A DNA stretch of 64,000 bases from Paenisporosarcina sp. FSL H8-0542 (lineage in GTDB: Bacteria > Bacillota > Bacilli > Bacillales_A > Planococcaceae). Below the pieces are notes generated by a model. The model did not search any database. It was not told the DNA's origin and saw only the letters and a program-made list of their open reading frames with translations. Position 1 is the stretch's first letter. Every line of letters starts with the position of its first letter. The stretch spans positions 1,705,001 through 1,769,000 of the forward strand of contig NZ_CP152050.1 of assembly GCF_038632915.1 (NCBI RefSeq), written 5' to 3'. Both the position numbers and the translations under genes were made by a program. This document shows positions 42,885-51,822 of this stretch, in pieces.

Positions 42885-43214
42885 TCATCTTGACGTTTCT
42901 TGAAATTTAATATTAACTACTTCTTCAGTTTCGGTATTATATTCAATTCTTACATAAACGCCGAATTCTCTGTTACCATCTTTTAACCATAATTTAAATT
43001 TTTCAATGGTTGTATTCTCTTTAGATTCGCTTCCTTCATGTAGATAGTCAATAATATCTGCATTGGGATATTTAGATTTTGTCTCTGACATAGCGAGCTG
43101 TCCCCACTTAGCGTAAGCTGGAATTTCTCCTTGTGCATTAGCAATAGACGGAATATGTGTTGGTGTTGAATTAGCTGTAATAATAATTCCAAGTGCAATA
43201 ATTGTTTTTCGCAT
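42885..43214 (-). CDS. DUF3889 family secreted protein
   Basis: A 109-aa minus-strand protein. ATG at 43214 preceded by AAGGAGTTGAG. A signal peptide (MRKTIIALGIIITANS…, cleavage near SIANA) is followed by one DUF3889-like domain: YAKWGQLAMSETKSKYPNAD, IIDYLHEGSESKENTTIEKF and FKLWLKDGNREFGVYVRIEY. Members are small secreted Bacillus proteins related in fold to PepSY-like domains; function unknown. Confidence 0.8.
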   Translation of the reverse strand: MRKTIIALGIIITANSTPTHIPSIANAQGEIPAYAKWGQLAMSETKSKYPNADIIDYLHEGSESKENTTIEKFKLWLKDGNREFGVYVRIEYNTETEEVVNIKFQETSR

Positions 43215-43328
43215 AATTAATCTCAACTCCTTTTTTATAGGATGAGTCATTTGCTTAAATTCATTCAATCCATACCTCTTTAGATGTTACTGACTCAAGG
43301 CCAGCTCGCCAATATCTCTGGTACGTAA

Positions 43329-43372
43329 GAGAACGCGCATTTTATAAAAATATAAAATGTGCGTTCTCTCAT
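43329..43372. terminator. Bidirectional terminator between two minus-strand genes
   Basis: AGAACGCGCATTTTAT / ATAAAATGTGCGTTCT with one G-T pair, around AAAAAT, flanked by T-rich (plus) sequence. Read on the minus strand it ends the oxidoreductase transcript. Confidence 0.75.
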
Positions 43373-43429
43373 TTTCATTAAATAATCAATTCTAGTTTTT
43401 TCGCTTACTATATTATTTCAACAACTCTT

Positions 43430-44398
43430 TCACACAGTGATGACAACTTTTCCTTGAGCGTGACCTTCTTCAAAATACCTGAAAGCATCAGGTACTTCAC
43501 TGAACTTATAACATCTATCAATAACCGGTTTTACTTTGCCGGCTTCAAGTAGTTCTTTCATAAAAATCAGATCTTTTTGGTTTGCACTTTGTAACATGGT
43601 ACCCATTTTTTTATTGCTGATAAATGAATGCCAAGGTCCAAGTACCATTGCCTGGGTTAGTTGTGCACCGGCACCTCCGACCATAACATAATTTCCTTTG
43701 GGATTTAATGAACGCTTATAAGCAGAAATGGGTTTGTATCCGTTAACAGCAAGAATCAGGTCATAACGCTCCGCTTTTTTTGTGAAATCTTCCTTGGTAT
43801 AGTCAATGACATGGGCTGCTCCAATCGATTGCACGATGTCCACATTTCTCGTACTGCAAACAGCAGTTACCTCAGCCCCAAAAGACTTGGCAATCTGTAC
43901 TGCGAAAGTACCCACGCCACCAGAGGCACCATTAATCAATACTTTTTGACCTGACTGAATTTTGCCTTTATCCCGGAGACCCTGTAAGGCTGTGACTCCC
44001 GCCATAGGTACAGCAGCAGCTTCCACAAAGGAAATATTGGCTGGCTTTATGGCCAATGCATTTTCAGGAACAGCTACATATTCGGCAAATCCAGACCACC
44101 CACAACTAGATAGATCTCCGAATACCTCATCGCCTGGTTGAAACTGTTTAACATATTTTCCGACTGCTTCAACACGACCCGCTATGTCACCGCCAGGTAT
44201 GGAGTATTTGGGTTTTAGAAGTCCGAAAGCAAAGCGGGCTAAGAGCGGTTCTCCTCTCAAAAGTACCAGGTTACCATAGTTCACGGATGCTGCATGAATC
44301 TTAACGAGTACTTGATTGTCCTCGGGAGTGGGTTTTTCCACCTCTAACATTTCAAGAACATCAGGTGAACCATATTTGTAACACACAATAGCTTTCAG
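43430..44398 (-). CDS. Zinc-free MDR-type NAD(P)H:quinone/alcohol oxidoreductase with CTG start
   Basis: A 322-aa medium-chain dehydrogenase/reductase. N-terminal GroES-like domain, then a Rossmann fold with INGASGGVGTFAVQIAKSFG (about 146-165). The zinc-ligand pattern is absent, as in quinone-oxidoreductase-like members. Homologues start 'MKAIV…KYGSPDVL'; here the codon in that position is CTG, 7 nt after a strong AGGAGG, so translation probably starts at CTG 44398 rather than at the later GTG. Monocistronic, minus strand, ending at a bidirectional terminator. Confidence 0.88.
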   Translation of the reverse strand: MKAIVCYKYGSPDVLEMLEVEKPTPEDNQVLVKIHAASVNYGNLVLLRGEPLLARFAFGLLKPKYSIPGGDIAGRVEAVGKYVKQFQPGDEVFGDLSSCGWSGFAEYVAVPENALAIKPANISFVEAAAVPMAGVTALQGLRDKGKIQSGQKVLINGASGGVGTFAVQIAKSFGAEVTAVCSTRNVDIVQSIGAAHVIDYTKEDFTKKAERYDLILAVNGYKPISAYKRSLNPKGNYVMVGGAGAQLTQAMVLGPWHSFISNKKMGTMLQSANQKDLIFMKELLEAGKVKPVIDRCYKFSEVPDAFRYFEEGHAQGKVVITV

Positions 44399-44676
44399 AA
44401 TTATTCCTCCTAATTCCCTTCGAATTCTTCCTTAAAGACTATAAAGATTGTCTTATTTATAGATATTCCAGTAAAGAGTTAATCAAGACTGGTATTTGTA
44501 AAAAATCACACTAGTTAGATTAACAACGATTGACTACAAGTAAGAGCTGGATACTTAAAAAATGTTAAAAAGTCACTAGCATTTTCATTTGGACAAAAAA
44601 ATGTCACAAGCATTAATGACGTCATATGACTGATTATTTGATACGATGTTAGGAGTATCGTAAAGGAGCGACTTTG

Positions 44677-45387
44677 ATGACGACAGATATCAATTTACTA
44701 TTGGCATTTGGAGCCGGATTTTTAAGCTTCATCTCGCCGTGTACTCTGCCTTTATATCCAGCATTTCTTTCTTATATAACTGGCATGACATTGGATGAAT
44801 TGAAAACGAATCGAGGCATTTTGCAAAGAAGAGGTATGTTGCATACTCTATTTTTCTTGATTGGTTTTTCAAGCATTTTTATTGCACTCGGATTTAGTAC
44901 AAGTTTGTTTTATACGTTTTTCCAGCAGAATCAAGAATTAATCCGCCAAGTTGGAGCGATTTTTATCGTATTATTTGGTCTGCTTGTTGTGGGCGTGTTC
45001 AAACCTGAGTTTTTAATGAAAGAACGAAGAATTCAGTTTAAAAACCGACCATCCGGTTATTTAGGGACGGTATTAATAGGAATGGCCTTTGCAGCTGGAT
45101 GGCAACCATGCACGGGGCCGATTTTGGCGTCAGTGTTTGTATTGGCTACAGATAACCCTGGTTCAGGTGTATGGTATATGCTTGCTTATGTTCTTGGATT
45201 CGCTATTCCGTTCTTCGTACTGTCTTTATTCATTACAAGACTTGGGTGGATTCGAAAACACAATGCGAAAATCGTGAAGATTGGCGGATATGTCATGATC
45301 GCTGTCGGGATATTACTATTCTTTGATGGGATGACATACATCATCCGTATATTAAGTCCGATTTTTGGTGACTTCCGAGGGTTTTAA
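44677..45387 (+). CDS. ccdA: Cytochrome c biogenesis protein CcdA
   Basis: A 236-aa six-helix membrane protein of the CcdA/DsbD family that passes electrons across the membrane to reduce extracytoplasmic thiols. The two redox cysteines are in [15 protein letters not shown] (helix 1) and [11 protein letters not shown] (helix 4), with symmetric prolines nearby. ATG at 44677, 8 nt after AAAGGAG. It is followed closely by a thioredoxin-like gene and ccdC, the conserved Bacillus order around cytochrome c maturation. Confidence 0.95.
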   Translation: MTTDINLLLAFGAGFLSFISPCTLPLYPAFLSYITGMTLDELKTNRGILQRRGMLHTLFFLIGFSSIFIALGFSTSLFYTFFQQNQELIRQVGAIFIVLFGLLVVGVFKPEFLMKERRIQFKNRPSGYLGTVLIGMAFAAGWQPCTGPILASVFVLATDNPGSGVWYMLAYVLGFAIPFFVLSLFITRLGWIRKHNAKIVKIGGYVMIAVGILLFFDGMTYIIRILSPIFGDFRGF

Positions 45388-45427
45388 CAGGTAAAATAAA
45401 TGGTATGTGGCAGAGGTGGTGTTGAAG

Positions 45428-45757
45428 ATGAAATCCATATCAACTTATGAACAATGGCAGGAAGTCGTTCAACGCGAGAAGCATCTGCTGCTATTTGTGA
45501 AAACGACGAACTGCTCGGTATGTGAAGGGTTATATCCGCAAATCGCTGCACTTGAAGATGAAGTGTCTATTCCGTTTTATGTCGTGAATGCAGCAGAGGT
45601 ACCTGAACTTGCAGGGCAGCTCAGTTTATTTACAGCACCGGTTGTCATGTTGATGTTACAAGGAAAAGAGTATGCAAGGTATGCAAGGTTCGTACCTGTA
45701 AAAGAAGTACTAGGAAAATTACAAGAATTACAGAAATGGGAGGAATCCAATGTTTGA
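45428..45757 (+). CDS. Thioredoxin-like protein
   Basis: A 109-aa thioredoxin-fold protein with the active-site CxxC as CSVC in FVKTTNCSVCEGLYPQIAAL (about 26-45) and the cis-proline loop FTAPVVMLM. No signal peptide, so cytosolic; it likely supplies electrons to or cooperates with CcdA. ATG at 45428 (AGGTGG 10 nt upstream); earlier GTG/TTG codons are less well placed. Its 3' end overlaps ccdC by 8 nt. Confidence 0.85.
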   Translation: MKSISTYEQWQEVVQREKHLLLFVKTTNCSVCEGLYPQIAALEDEVSIPFYVVNAAEVPELAGQLSLFTAPVVMLMLQGKEYARYARFVPVKEVLGKLQELQKWEESNV

Positions 45758-46277
45758 ACTGTATAAACAAATTCCTTCACAATGGCTAATCATTGGTTCA
45801 ACCATCATGGCAGTGGTCATGGGGACAATTGTGATGATGGTACGCGCGAAATCTGCGAATAGACCGGTCAGTGCGAAGAAAATAATACTGCCACCATTGT
45901 TCATGTCTACAGGGGCTTTGATGTTTGTATTTGAATATTTCCGTGTTCCTCCAATGCAAATTGCAGAGGCACTTGGTGTAGGTTTGCTGTTTTCATTGGT
46001 GTTAATTTGGACGTCCAAATTCGAAGTGAAAAATAACAACATTTACTTGAAACAATCGAAAGCCTTTATTTTTATATTAATTGGTTTGCTGATTATAAGA
46101 GTCATTGCAAAAGTCATTCTAAGCTCGACGATTGATGTAGGCGAGTTAAGTGGAATGTTCTGGATCCTTGCTTTTGGCATGATAGTGCCATGGCGCATTG
46201 CGATGCTGATTCAATATAAAAATCTCGAGAAGAAAATCATCCATAATCACACAGAAAAGCCGACCTTAACTTCATAG
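45750..46277 (+). CDS. ccdC: CcdC family membrane protein
   Basis: A 175-aa protein with about five predicted helices, the CcdC (DUF1453) family. Motifs: LIIGSTIMAVVMGTIVMMVR, RPVSAKKIILPPLFMSTGAL and the C-terminal VPWRIAMLIQYK. CcdC co-occurs with CcdA in Bacillus, linked to cytochrome c assembly or sporulation-related thiol chemistry; exact role unclear. It overlaps the thioredoxin gene by 8 nt, and a terminator follows. Confidence 0.9.
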   Translation: MFELYKQIPSQWLIIGSTIMAVVMGTIVMMVRAKSANRPVSAKKIILPPLFMSTGALMFVFEYFRVPPMQIAEALGVGLLFSLVLIWTSKFEVKNNNIYLKQSKAFIFILIGLLIIRVIAKVILSSTIDVGELSGMFWILAFGMIVPWRIAMLIQYKNLEKKIIHNHTEKPTLTS

Positions 46278-46291
46278 GTCGGCTTTTTTCT
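46257..46291 (+). terminator. Terminator after ccdC
   Basis: AAGCCGACCT / AGGTCGGCTT around TAACTTCAT, then T5. It overlaps the last codons of ccdC. Confidence 0.9.
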
Positions 46292-46350
46292 ATATTTGTT
46301 AGCTATTTAGCTCAATCCGCACGGGGGCCTGACGTGAGTCGCTTTCAGGT

Positions 46351-46782
46351 TTAAAACAAATGTTCATAAGGAGTCATATCAATTTTCATAGACTCAAGCT
46401 TTTTACGTAGGAATTTATGATCCCGCTTCGGTGTTGCTTGAATATATCCTCGAATAATATGATCATGCTCAATGGAAGTCGCTTTTTCCTCCAAAGCAAT
46501 TTGACCCACTTTACCCGCAATCTTTTGTTTAGCAACTGGTCTGAATAATTCAGGAACAGGCGTGACCAGCTCATTCAACATCAACTTTGCTTGATCTCCC
46601 CATAAGTGTAGAGACTCCTGGACGTAATGCTCTTCCCAGTCAAGTACGGATTTTCCATCATCTTTCGGCAACACTTTCAAAAACTTGCGGAACATGAAGT
46701 AGCCACCAATGGCAAACAGGCCGGCAAGTACAAATACCCAAAATACAATAAACCACAAAAACCACCCATCTAAGCCCAACAT
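46351..46782 (-). CDS. yneK: YneK-like DUF2621 protein
   Basis: A 143-aa minus-strand protein: one N-terminal membrane helix (WFLWFIVFWVFVLAGLFAIG) and a cytoplasmic helical domain with PEDDGKSVLDWEEHYVQESL-like sequence. Belongs to the DUF2621 (YneK) family. In B. subtilis yneK is the neighbour of ccdA-yneI-yneJ(ccdC), so the conserved position supports the call. ATG at 46782 behind AGAGGTG. Function unknown. Confidence 0.88.
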   Translation of the reverse strand: MLGLDGWFLWFIVFWVFVLAGLFAIGGYFMFRKFLKVLPKDDGKSVLDWEEHYVQESLHLWGDQAKLMLNELVTPVPELFRPVAKQKIAGKVGQIALEEKATSIEHDHIIRGYIQATPKRDHKFLRKKLESMKIDMTPYEHLF

Positions 46783-46898
46783 TCTCACCTCTTATACACG
46801 ATTCTTCCATTATAGAAGGTTTTGACAAAAAAAACACGCCCTATGTATCTTTTTTCTTGATTTCTCTCTATGTAATGAGTGAAAGGAGGTGATGCAAC

Positions 46899-47117
46899 AT
46901 GGCAAACGTTGATTTCAAAGAAGCGGTTGTACGTTTAACGTATGACGCAGGACTCACTCAGGATGGGAAAATGATTAAAAAAGCGAAAACGTACCGCAAT
47001 GTAAAACAAACTGCAACAGCTGACCAATTATCGGAATTAACAGGCATACTATCTAGCTTTTCATCGTTTCCGATTATCGCTGCTGAGAAAATTGAAACAG
47101 GTAATATCCAAAACTAA
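46899..47117 (+). CDS. DUF1659 family protein
   Basis: A 72-aa protein, mostly beta-stranded: MANVDFKEAVVRLTYDAGLT … KKAKTYRNVKQTATADQLSE … the family's 'TYRNvk..a..d' pattern. DUF1659 and DUF2922 proteins are usually adjacent in Bacilli, function unknown. AAAGGAGGTGATG precedes the ATG. First of three short genes read rightwards. Confidence 0.9.
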   Translation: MANVDFKEAVVRLTYDAGLTQDGKMIKKAKTYRNVKQTATADQLSELTGILSSFSSFPIIAAEKIETGNIQN

Positions 47118-47137
47118 TGGAGAGAGGAGACTAACAA

Positions 47138-47350
47138 ATGGCACAAGTACTCGAAATGCAATTTGAAACAGCTGGTGGCAAAAAACTTTCTGTTTCCATC
47201 GATGATCCACGTGCGGATTTAACTGCACTGGAAGTGGAAACTGGGATGCAAGTAGTAATTGCAAGCGCAGTCTTTGAAGTGGATGGATTCGGTTTAGCCA
47301 ATGCTTATAATGCACGTTTAATCGAACGAAATGTAACGGATCTGGTGTAA
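47138..47350 (+). CDS. DUF2922 family protein
   Basis: A 70-aa beta-rich protein: LEMQFETAGGKKLSVSIDDP … LTALEVETGMQVVIASAVFE … matches DUF2922. GAGAGGAG precedes the ATG, 20 nt after the DUF1659 gene. A strong terminator directly follows, before the YvrJ gene. Confidence 0.9.
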   Translation: MAQVLEMQFETAGGKKLSVSIDDPRADLTALEVETGMQVVIASAVFEVDGFGLANAYNARLIERNVTDLV

Positions 47351-47353
47351 TAC

Positions 47354-47395
47354 CATAAAAGGCTGCCCCGCAAAGTGGGGCGGCCTTTTATTTTA
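47354..47395 (+). terminator. Intrinsic terminator/attenuator before yvrJ
   Basis: AAAGGCTGCCCCGC / GCGGGGCAGCCTTT-type stem (observed second arm GTGGGGCGGCCTTT) with T-rich tail. It lies between the DUF2922 stop and the YvrJ ribosome site, so it should lower yvrJ expression. Confidence 0.88.
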
Positions 47396-47410
47396 CAAGG
47401 AGGTTAAAAT

Positions 47411-47539
47411 ATGGAGCAATGGCTGAAGTTAATTCAAGAAGTAGGTTTTCCGATCTTCGTGTCGTTTTATTTGATGCACCGTGTGGAAACAAAACTTCAA
47501 CTCATTCACGAAGCGTTGTTATCATTAAAAAACGGATAG
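47411..47539 (+). CDS. YvrJ family small protein
   Basis: A 42-aa protein, MEQWLKLIQEVGFPIFVSFY and LMHRVETKLQLIHEALLSL, one membrane helix plus an amphipathic helix: the YvrJ family pattern. An AAGGAGG site 8 nt upstream supports it. YvrJ genes regularly follow DUF1659-DUF2922 pairs. Function unknown. Confidence 0.88.
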   Translation: MEQWLKLIQEVGFPIFVSFYLMHRVETKLQLIHEALLSLKNG

Positions 47540-47630
47540 ACACAAATTCGTTGAAATCGCTGGATACTCCCTCCTTGAATTCATAAATCCGATTCGATAA
47601 GATGAATAGGAGCGAAAGTGGGGAGAGTCC

Positions 47631-48227
47631 ATGACGAAACTAACAAAAGCGTTCATAGTCATAACTTTGAGCGTAATCTTATTGGCTGGATGTAATTCAA
47701 ATAAGTTTAAAGCAGAAACTGACTGGGAAGTAGAATCTTTTTCACATGAATCACAACGTGGGGAAGACGTATCCTTGGATAGTTTAAAAGGGAAAGTATG
47801 GTTGGCAACATTTATTTTCACTAATTGTGAAACGGTGTGTCCGCCGATGACAATGAATATGACAATGGTGCAAGATGAATTAATCAAATTGGGTGTGGAA
47901 GATTATAAAATCGTCGCATTTAGCGTAGATCCAAAAGTGGATACACCTGAAATCTTAACAGAATACTTAGCTAAATTTAACCCACCTGACGAAACCAAAT
48001 GGGAATTGCTTTCGGGTTATGATCCTGTTTATATTGAACAATTTGCGAAAGAATCATTTAAATCTTTAGTCAAAGCTGATCCTTCCTCCAATCAAGTGGT
48101 CCATGGGCAAAGCTTCTACTTAGTCGATCAAAACGGTGTAGTTGTAAAAAGCTACAATGGCTTTCAAGATGTGCAAAAAGAAGAAATCGCATCTGACATG
48201 AAAGCATTAATCGAACAAGGAAAGTAA
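47631..48227 (+). CDS. SCO1/SenC family lipoprotein
   Basis: A 198-aa thioredoxin-fold lipoprotein. Signal with lipobox LLAGC (C21). Copper-binding motif CETVC (C66, C70) after TFIFTN, and the distal histidine in VVHGQSFYLVD (H158). SCO proteins deliver copper to the CuA centre of cytochrome c oxidase on the outer membrane face. GGGAGAG precedes the ATG. It sits a few kb from ccdA/ccdC, all related to respiratory-chain assembly. A terminator follows. Confidence 0.94.
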   Translation: MTKLTKAFIVITLSVILLAGCNSNKFKAETDWEVESFSHESQRGEDVSLDSLKGKVWLATFIFTNCETVCPPMTMNMTMVQDELIKLGVEDYKIVAFSVDPKVDTPEILTEYLAKFNPPDETKWELLSGYDPVYIEQFAKESFKSLVKADPSSNQVVHGQSFYLVDQNGVVVKSYNGFQDVQKEEIASDMKALIEQGK

Positions 48228-48266
48228 AATGAACAGGCTAAGATAGATTTAGCTAATATTTAGTAG

Positions 48267-48306
48267 GATAGTTAGTCCTTTATGAGGACTAACTATCCTT
48301 TTTTTA
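48267..48306 (+). terminator. Intrinsic terminator after SCO gene
   Basis: GGATAGTTAGTCCT / AGGACTAACTATCC around TTATG, perfect 14 bp, then T7. Confidence 0.93.
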
Positions 48307-48323
48307 TTGATTGTTTTTGATTT

Positions 48324-48356
48324 TCTTCTTCAACTAATGCAGCAGGTATCTAAGGA
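48324..48356 (+). repeat. Dispersed repeat, isolated divergent B-stem
   Basis: CTTCTTCAACTAA / TGCAGCAG / GTATCTAAGGAAAAAG. The only copy between 34.3 and 53.5 kb. Its TGCAGCAG loop matches the variant at 15105. Confidence 0.65.
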
Positions 48357-48619
48357 AAAAGAATAACCATAGGTTTTCGCGTTATTTTTCCCATATACTG
48401 TATAACTTAACTGAGGAGTAGAACGTGCTGAAGTTAAGAATATGAATGAAACGTAACATCTTTGTTAATCTTAGATAATTCAGCAGGGAAAGAAAAATGA
48501 GAAGTATCTCACTTAACATTCACTAATTTCTTAAAAAAAGTCAGCTGTCTTTTCATACACGTCTGTCACAATAAGGATTGTAAGATCGTTTCACACTACA
48601 TTTTAGGAGGAATTCGGTT

Positions 48620-49255
48620 ATGAGAAAGAAATTAATCATTCCAGCATTGGCTTTAACTTTAGTGGGAGGAGCAGTCGTAGGTACAAGCCATATGATGCCT
48701 GCGTTTGCCAAAGACAATACAAGTAACACCAATCAAGAGGAACATCAAGATAAAGAGAACAGTGCACAATTGCAAAAAATCGCAAAAATTTCTAGTAAAG
48801 AAGCAGAAGCCATTGCCTTAAAAGAAGTTCCCGGAACAGTGAAAGAGTCTGAGCTGGAAGAAGAAGATGGTGTCCTTGTTTATGGATTTGAAGTGCAAAC
48901 AACTTCAGGTGATGTAAAAGACGTCAAAGTAAATGCAAAAAATGGTGATATTTTCAAAGTTGAAAATGAAGACAACGATGAAGGAGACGGTGAAGAAAAT
49001 GACGACAACATCAAAAATCTTCAAAAAAGAGCTTCATTATCAAGTAAAGAAGCAGAAGCTATTGCTTTAAAAGAAGTTCCAGGTACAGTAAAAGATTCTG
49101 AACTAGAAGACGAAGATGGCGTCGTTGTGTATGACGTTGAAGTTAAAAAGTCTGAAGGGATTATCAAGGGTGTCAAAGTAGATGCGTCTTCAGGCAAAAT
49201 CATTAAAGTTGCTGACGAAGAAGAAGATAATGATGATGAAGTCGAGAATGACTAA
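48620..49255 (+). CDS. Secreted protein with two PepSY domains
   Basis: A 211-aa exported protein: signal peptide (about 1-30, ending PAFA), then two tandem PepSY domains with near-identical starts, SSKEAEAIALKEVPGTVKES and SSKEAEAIALKEVPGTVKDS, joined by an acidic linker and ending in an acidic tail. PepSY proteins often inhibit proteases or modulate sensor kinases. AGGAGG precedes the ATG. A two-component system follows 400 nt downstream, an arrangement like ykoJ near ykoGH in B. subtilis, so a regulatory link is likely. Confidence 0.9.
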   Translation: MRKKLIIPALALTLVGGAVVGTSHMMPAFAKDNTSNTNQEEHQDKENSAQLQKIAKISSKEAEAIALKEVPGTVKESELEEEDGVLVYGFEVQTTSGDVKDVKVNAKNGDIFKVENEDNDEGDGEENDDNIKNLQKRASLSSKEAEAIALKEVPGTVKDSELEDEDGVVVYDVEVKKSEGIIKGVKVDASSGKIIKVADEEEDNDDEVEND

Positions 49256-49282
49256 CATCAAAAATAAATCTATAAATAGTTC

Positions 49283-49322
49283 AAAGGAATAGATGAGTTT
49301 ATTTCATCTATTCCTTTTTTCT
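49283..49322 (+). terminator. Intrinsic terminator after PepSY gene
   Basis: AAAGGAATAGATGA / TCATCTATTCCTTT around GTTTATT, then T4. Confidence 0.92.
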
Positions 49323-49383
49323 TGCCAATTGTTATTAGTGATTTTAATTTATTCAGGTACGATTTAGAAAAAAGAGGGTCGTT

Positions 49384-49563
49384 GTGATTAAACAAAAGGA
49401 TTTACAAAGGAGCACGAAACAGGTTAGTTGCGATGAACCACTTAAATTAGCATATAAAAAAGATGATGTTTATGGTCTTTTAGGAATAAATGGGCAGATG
49501 AGACCACGACCCTTTACAAGTTAATTGGTTATTTAAGCCTTCAAATGGCGAAGTTAAGTGTTA
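49384..49563 (+). pseudogene. Frameshifted ABC-ATPase N-terminal remnant
   Basis: GTG-started frame DEPLKLAYKKDDVYGLLGIN then, after a +1 shift, ADETTTLYKLIGYL, then after another shift KPSNGEVKC. Together they follow the Walker A region of an ABC ATPase (usual 'f.i.kgevygllG.NGAGKTT…l…G…p.sGev') with the Walker lysine replaced by Glu. Clearly dead. Confidence 0.7.
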
Positions 49564-49651
49564 AGTGAAAATAGATTGATGTCGAACAAAATTGTAAGGC
49601 TCACTGTTGTTCGATTACATAGACATTACCTGATTTCTTGGAGGGTTCATA

Positions 49652-50323
49652 TTGAAGAAAATATTGTTAATTGAAGACGAAGATAGTATCTCTGAATTTT
49701 TAGAGTTAGAACTCAAACATGAAGGTTTTGATGTCAAAGTTGTCGATGATGGGAGAGAAGGCCTGGACGCTGCGATGAATCAAGAGTTTGATTTAATTTT
49801 ACTCGACCTAATGCTTCCACATTTAAATGGAATTGAAATATGCCGTAGGTTAAGAGTGGTAAAAGATACACCGGTCATTATGTTAACTGCCAGAGATAGC
49901 GTTATGGACCGAGTCATGGGTTTAGATGTGGGTGCAGATGATTACGTTTCAAAGCCTTTTTCTATTGAAGAACTATTGGCCAGAATGCGTGTGATTTTTC
50001 GGAGACAGGAGAAGCATGAAGACAGCATCGCCAAACATTTAAAGTTCAAAGAGATTGAAGTCGACACCATCTCTCGGACTGTAAAGAATAGAAGCAAAGA
50101 GGTTACATTGACAAAAAGGGAGTATGAACTTCTCTTGATGTTTATGCAAAATGTCAATCGAGTTTTAACACGTGAAATCATTTTAGAAAAAATTTGGGGA
50201 TATGAGACATTTATTGAAACGAATGTGGTTGATGTATATGTTAGGTACTTACGTAACAAAATTAGTATCGAAGATGAAAACTACATCCAATCCGTTCGCG
50301 GGGTAGGGTATGTGATGAAATAA
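49652..50323 (+). CDS. OmpR/PhoB-family response regulator
   Basis: A 223-aa regulator with a receiver domain (acidic E8-D9, phospho-acceptor D52 in ILLDLMLP, K102 in YVSKPF) and a C-terminal winged helix (EVTLTKREYELLLMF, VDVYVRYLRNKI, SVRGVGYVMK). TTG start behind TTGGAGGG. Its stop codon overlaps the kinase start (TAATG), so the two are translationally coupled. Together with the upstream PepSY gene it resembles YkoG/H-type systems. Confidence 0.95.
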   Translation: MKKILLIEDEDSISEFLELELKHEGFDVKVVDDGREGLDAAMNQEFDLILLDLMLPHLNGIEICRRLRVVKDTPVIMLTARDSVMDRVMGLDVGADDYVSKPFSIEELLARMRVIFRRQEKHEDSIAKHLKFKEIEVDTISRTVKNRSKEVTLTKREYELLLMFMQNVNRVLTREIILEKIWGYETFIETNVVDVYVRYLRNKISIEDENYIQSVRGVGYVMK

Positions 50324-51714
50324 TGAAGTTCAAGACGAAGTTAAAACTCAAATGGAAACTTGTTTTATGGTCGACTCTCTTAATGATAGGTTTATTTCTA
50401 TCTTATAATTTATTGCAGTACTTCGTGATGAATAGTTGGATGGTTCGATATGAAGAGCAATCGATTGAGAGAAAGATGGATGCTACTCAAGAGTATTTCT
50501 CGGAGCAAGATAATCAAAACTTATCGATAAGTACGTTTAAAGAGAGTGAATCTTTTTTAGAATCTATCAATGAAAAATCAGAAACGATACGAATATATGA
50601 TCGATATGGTAGAAGCGTTGTTGCAGTAAGTCAAGAGGAGGAATTAATCGTAACCGAAAAAACTGTTCAAAATGAACAGTTTGAATTACAAAAGATTGGT
50701 GATGATAGGCTCCTCATTTTCAGAAAACCACTAGTAGGAACGAATTTTGTTGGGACAATCGAAATCGTGAAAAATCTAGAAATTTTTGATGATTTGTTAG
50801 AACAATTTGGAATGATGATGTTTTTAACAGGCATTGGCGCCTTTTTTTTAAGTTTATTAGGTGCGTTATTCCTGTCAAAACAATTTTTAAAACCCATTCA
50901 GGATATTTCATATACCTTAACGAGGATAAAGAAATATGGATTGGAAGAGAGGGTAATGGTTCATCAAAATCGAGATGAAATTGCCCAACTTGCAGTTCAT
51001 TTTAATGAGCTAATGGACCAATTAGAAGAGTCTTTTAATCAACAGAGACAATTTGTGGAGGATGCTTCTCACGAACTGAGAACACCACTATCTGTATTAC
51101 AGGGAAACCTTATGATGTTGGAGCGGTGGGGGAAGAACAATACTGAAGTTCTCAATAAATCATTAACTTCCTCATTACGAGAAGTTGAAAGAATGAATAA
51201 GTTAGTCAAAGAATTGTTAGAACTTTCAAGGCTTGATTCTGAAACAACGAATGATTCAAACATTACACAAATTGAGCCGAAACTTGTGATTGAAAAAGTA
51301 ATAAATGATTTTAGACTGACTCATCCTGATGTTGATTTTAATCTATTCTTAGCAGATAAAGCACCGATTGCGATGACAGAAAGCCATTTAGAACAAGTCG
51401 TTACCATATTAATCGATAATGCGATTAAATACTCTGACTTCAAAAGTAAGCTGGTAATTCACTATCAGTCAAAAGATCTCGAAAATGAGATAATTGTGCA
51501 AGATTTTGGAATAGGAATATCTAAAGAAGAAATCCCATTTGTCACGCACCGATTTTATCGCGTTGAAAAATCACGAAATCGTAAAAAAGGTGGTTACGGG
51601 ATTGGACTTTCCATTGCTCAAAAAATCATGGATACATACATGGGAAGTATGAGAATAGAAAGTGAGGTAGGAAAAGGAACATCCGTGACACTTACTTTTC
51701 CCAATCCAAAATGA
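50323..51714 (+). CDS. Sensor histidine kinase
   Basis: A 463-aa membrane kinase. TM1 about 12-33, extracytoplasmic sensor about 34-155, TM2 about 160-185, HAMP about 186-238, HisKA with the phospho-acceptor H250 in DASHELRTPLSVL, then HATPase with N box ILIDNAIKYS, G1 VQDFGIGIS and G2 GGYGIGLSIA. Cognate regulator immediately upstream. Signal unknown; the neighbouring secreted PepSY protein might interact with the sensor domain. Confidence 0.95.
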   Translation: MKFKTKLKLKWKLVLWSTLLMIGLFLSYNLLQYFVMNSWMVRYEEQSIERKMDATQEYFSEQDNQNLSISTFKESESFLESINEKSETIRIYDRYGRSVVAVSQEEELIVTEKTVQNEQFELQKIGDDRLLIFRKPLVGTNFVGTIEIVKNLEIFDDLLEQFGMMMFLTGIGAFFLSLLGALFLSKQFLKPIQDISYTLTRIKKYGLEERVMVHQNRDEIAQLAVHFNELMDQLEESFNQQRQFVEDASHELRTPLSVLQGNLMMLERWGKNNTEVLNKSLTSSLREVERMNKLVKELLELSRLDSETTNDSNITQIEPKLVIEKVINDFRLTHPDVDFNLFLADKAPIAMTESHLEQVVTILIDNAIKYSDFKSKLVIHYQSKDLENEIIVQDFGIGISKEEIPFVTHRFYRVEKSRNRKKGGYGIGLSIAQKIMDTYMGSMRIESEVGKGTSVTLTFPNPK

Positions 51715-51822
51715 TTCAAATCGTAATGATTTTATTCCCGGTAAATACCAAAAAAACTCTTCCATATTAAAGAGTGTAGGAGGACATTTTTTACTATTAG
51801 TTCGAAATGGTGTGATTCATGC

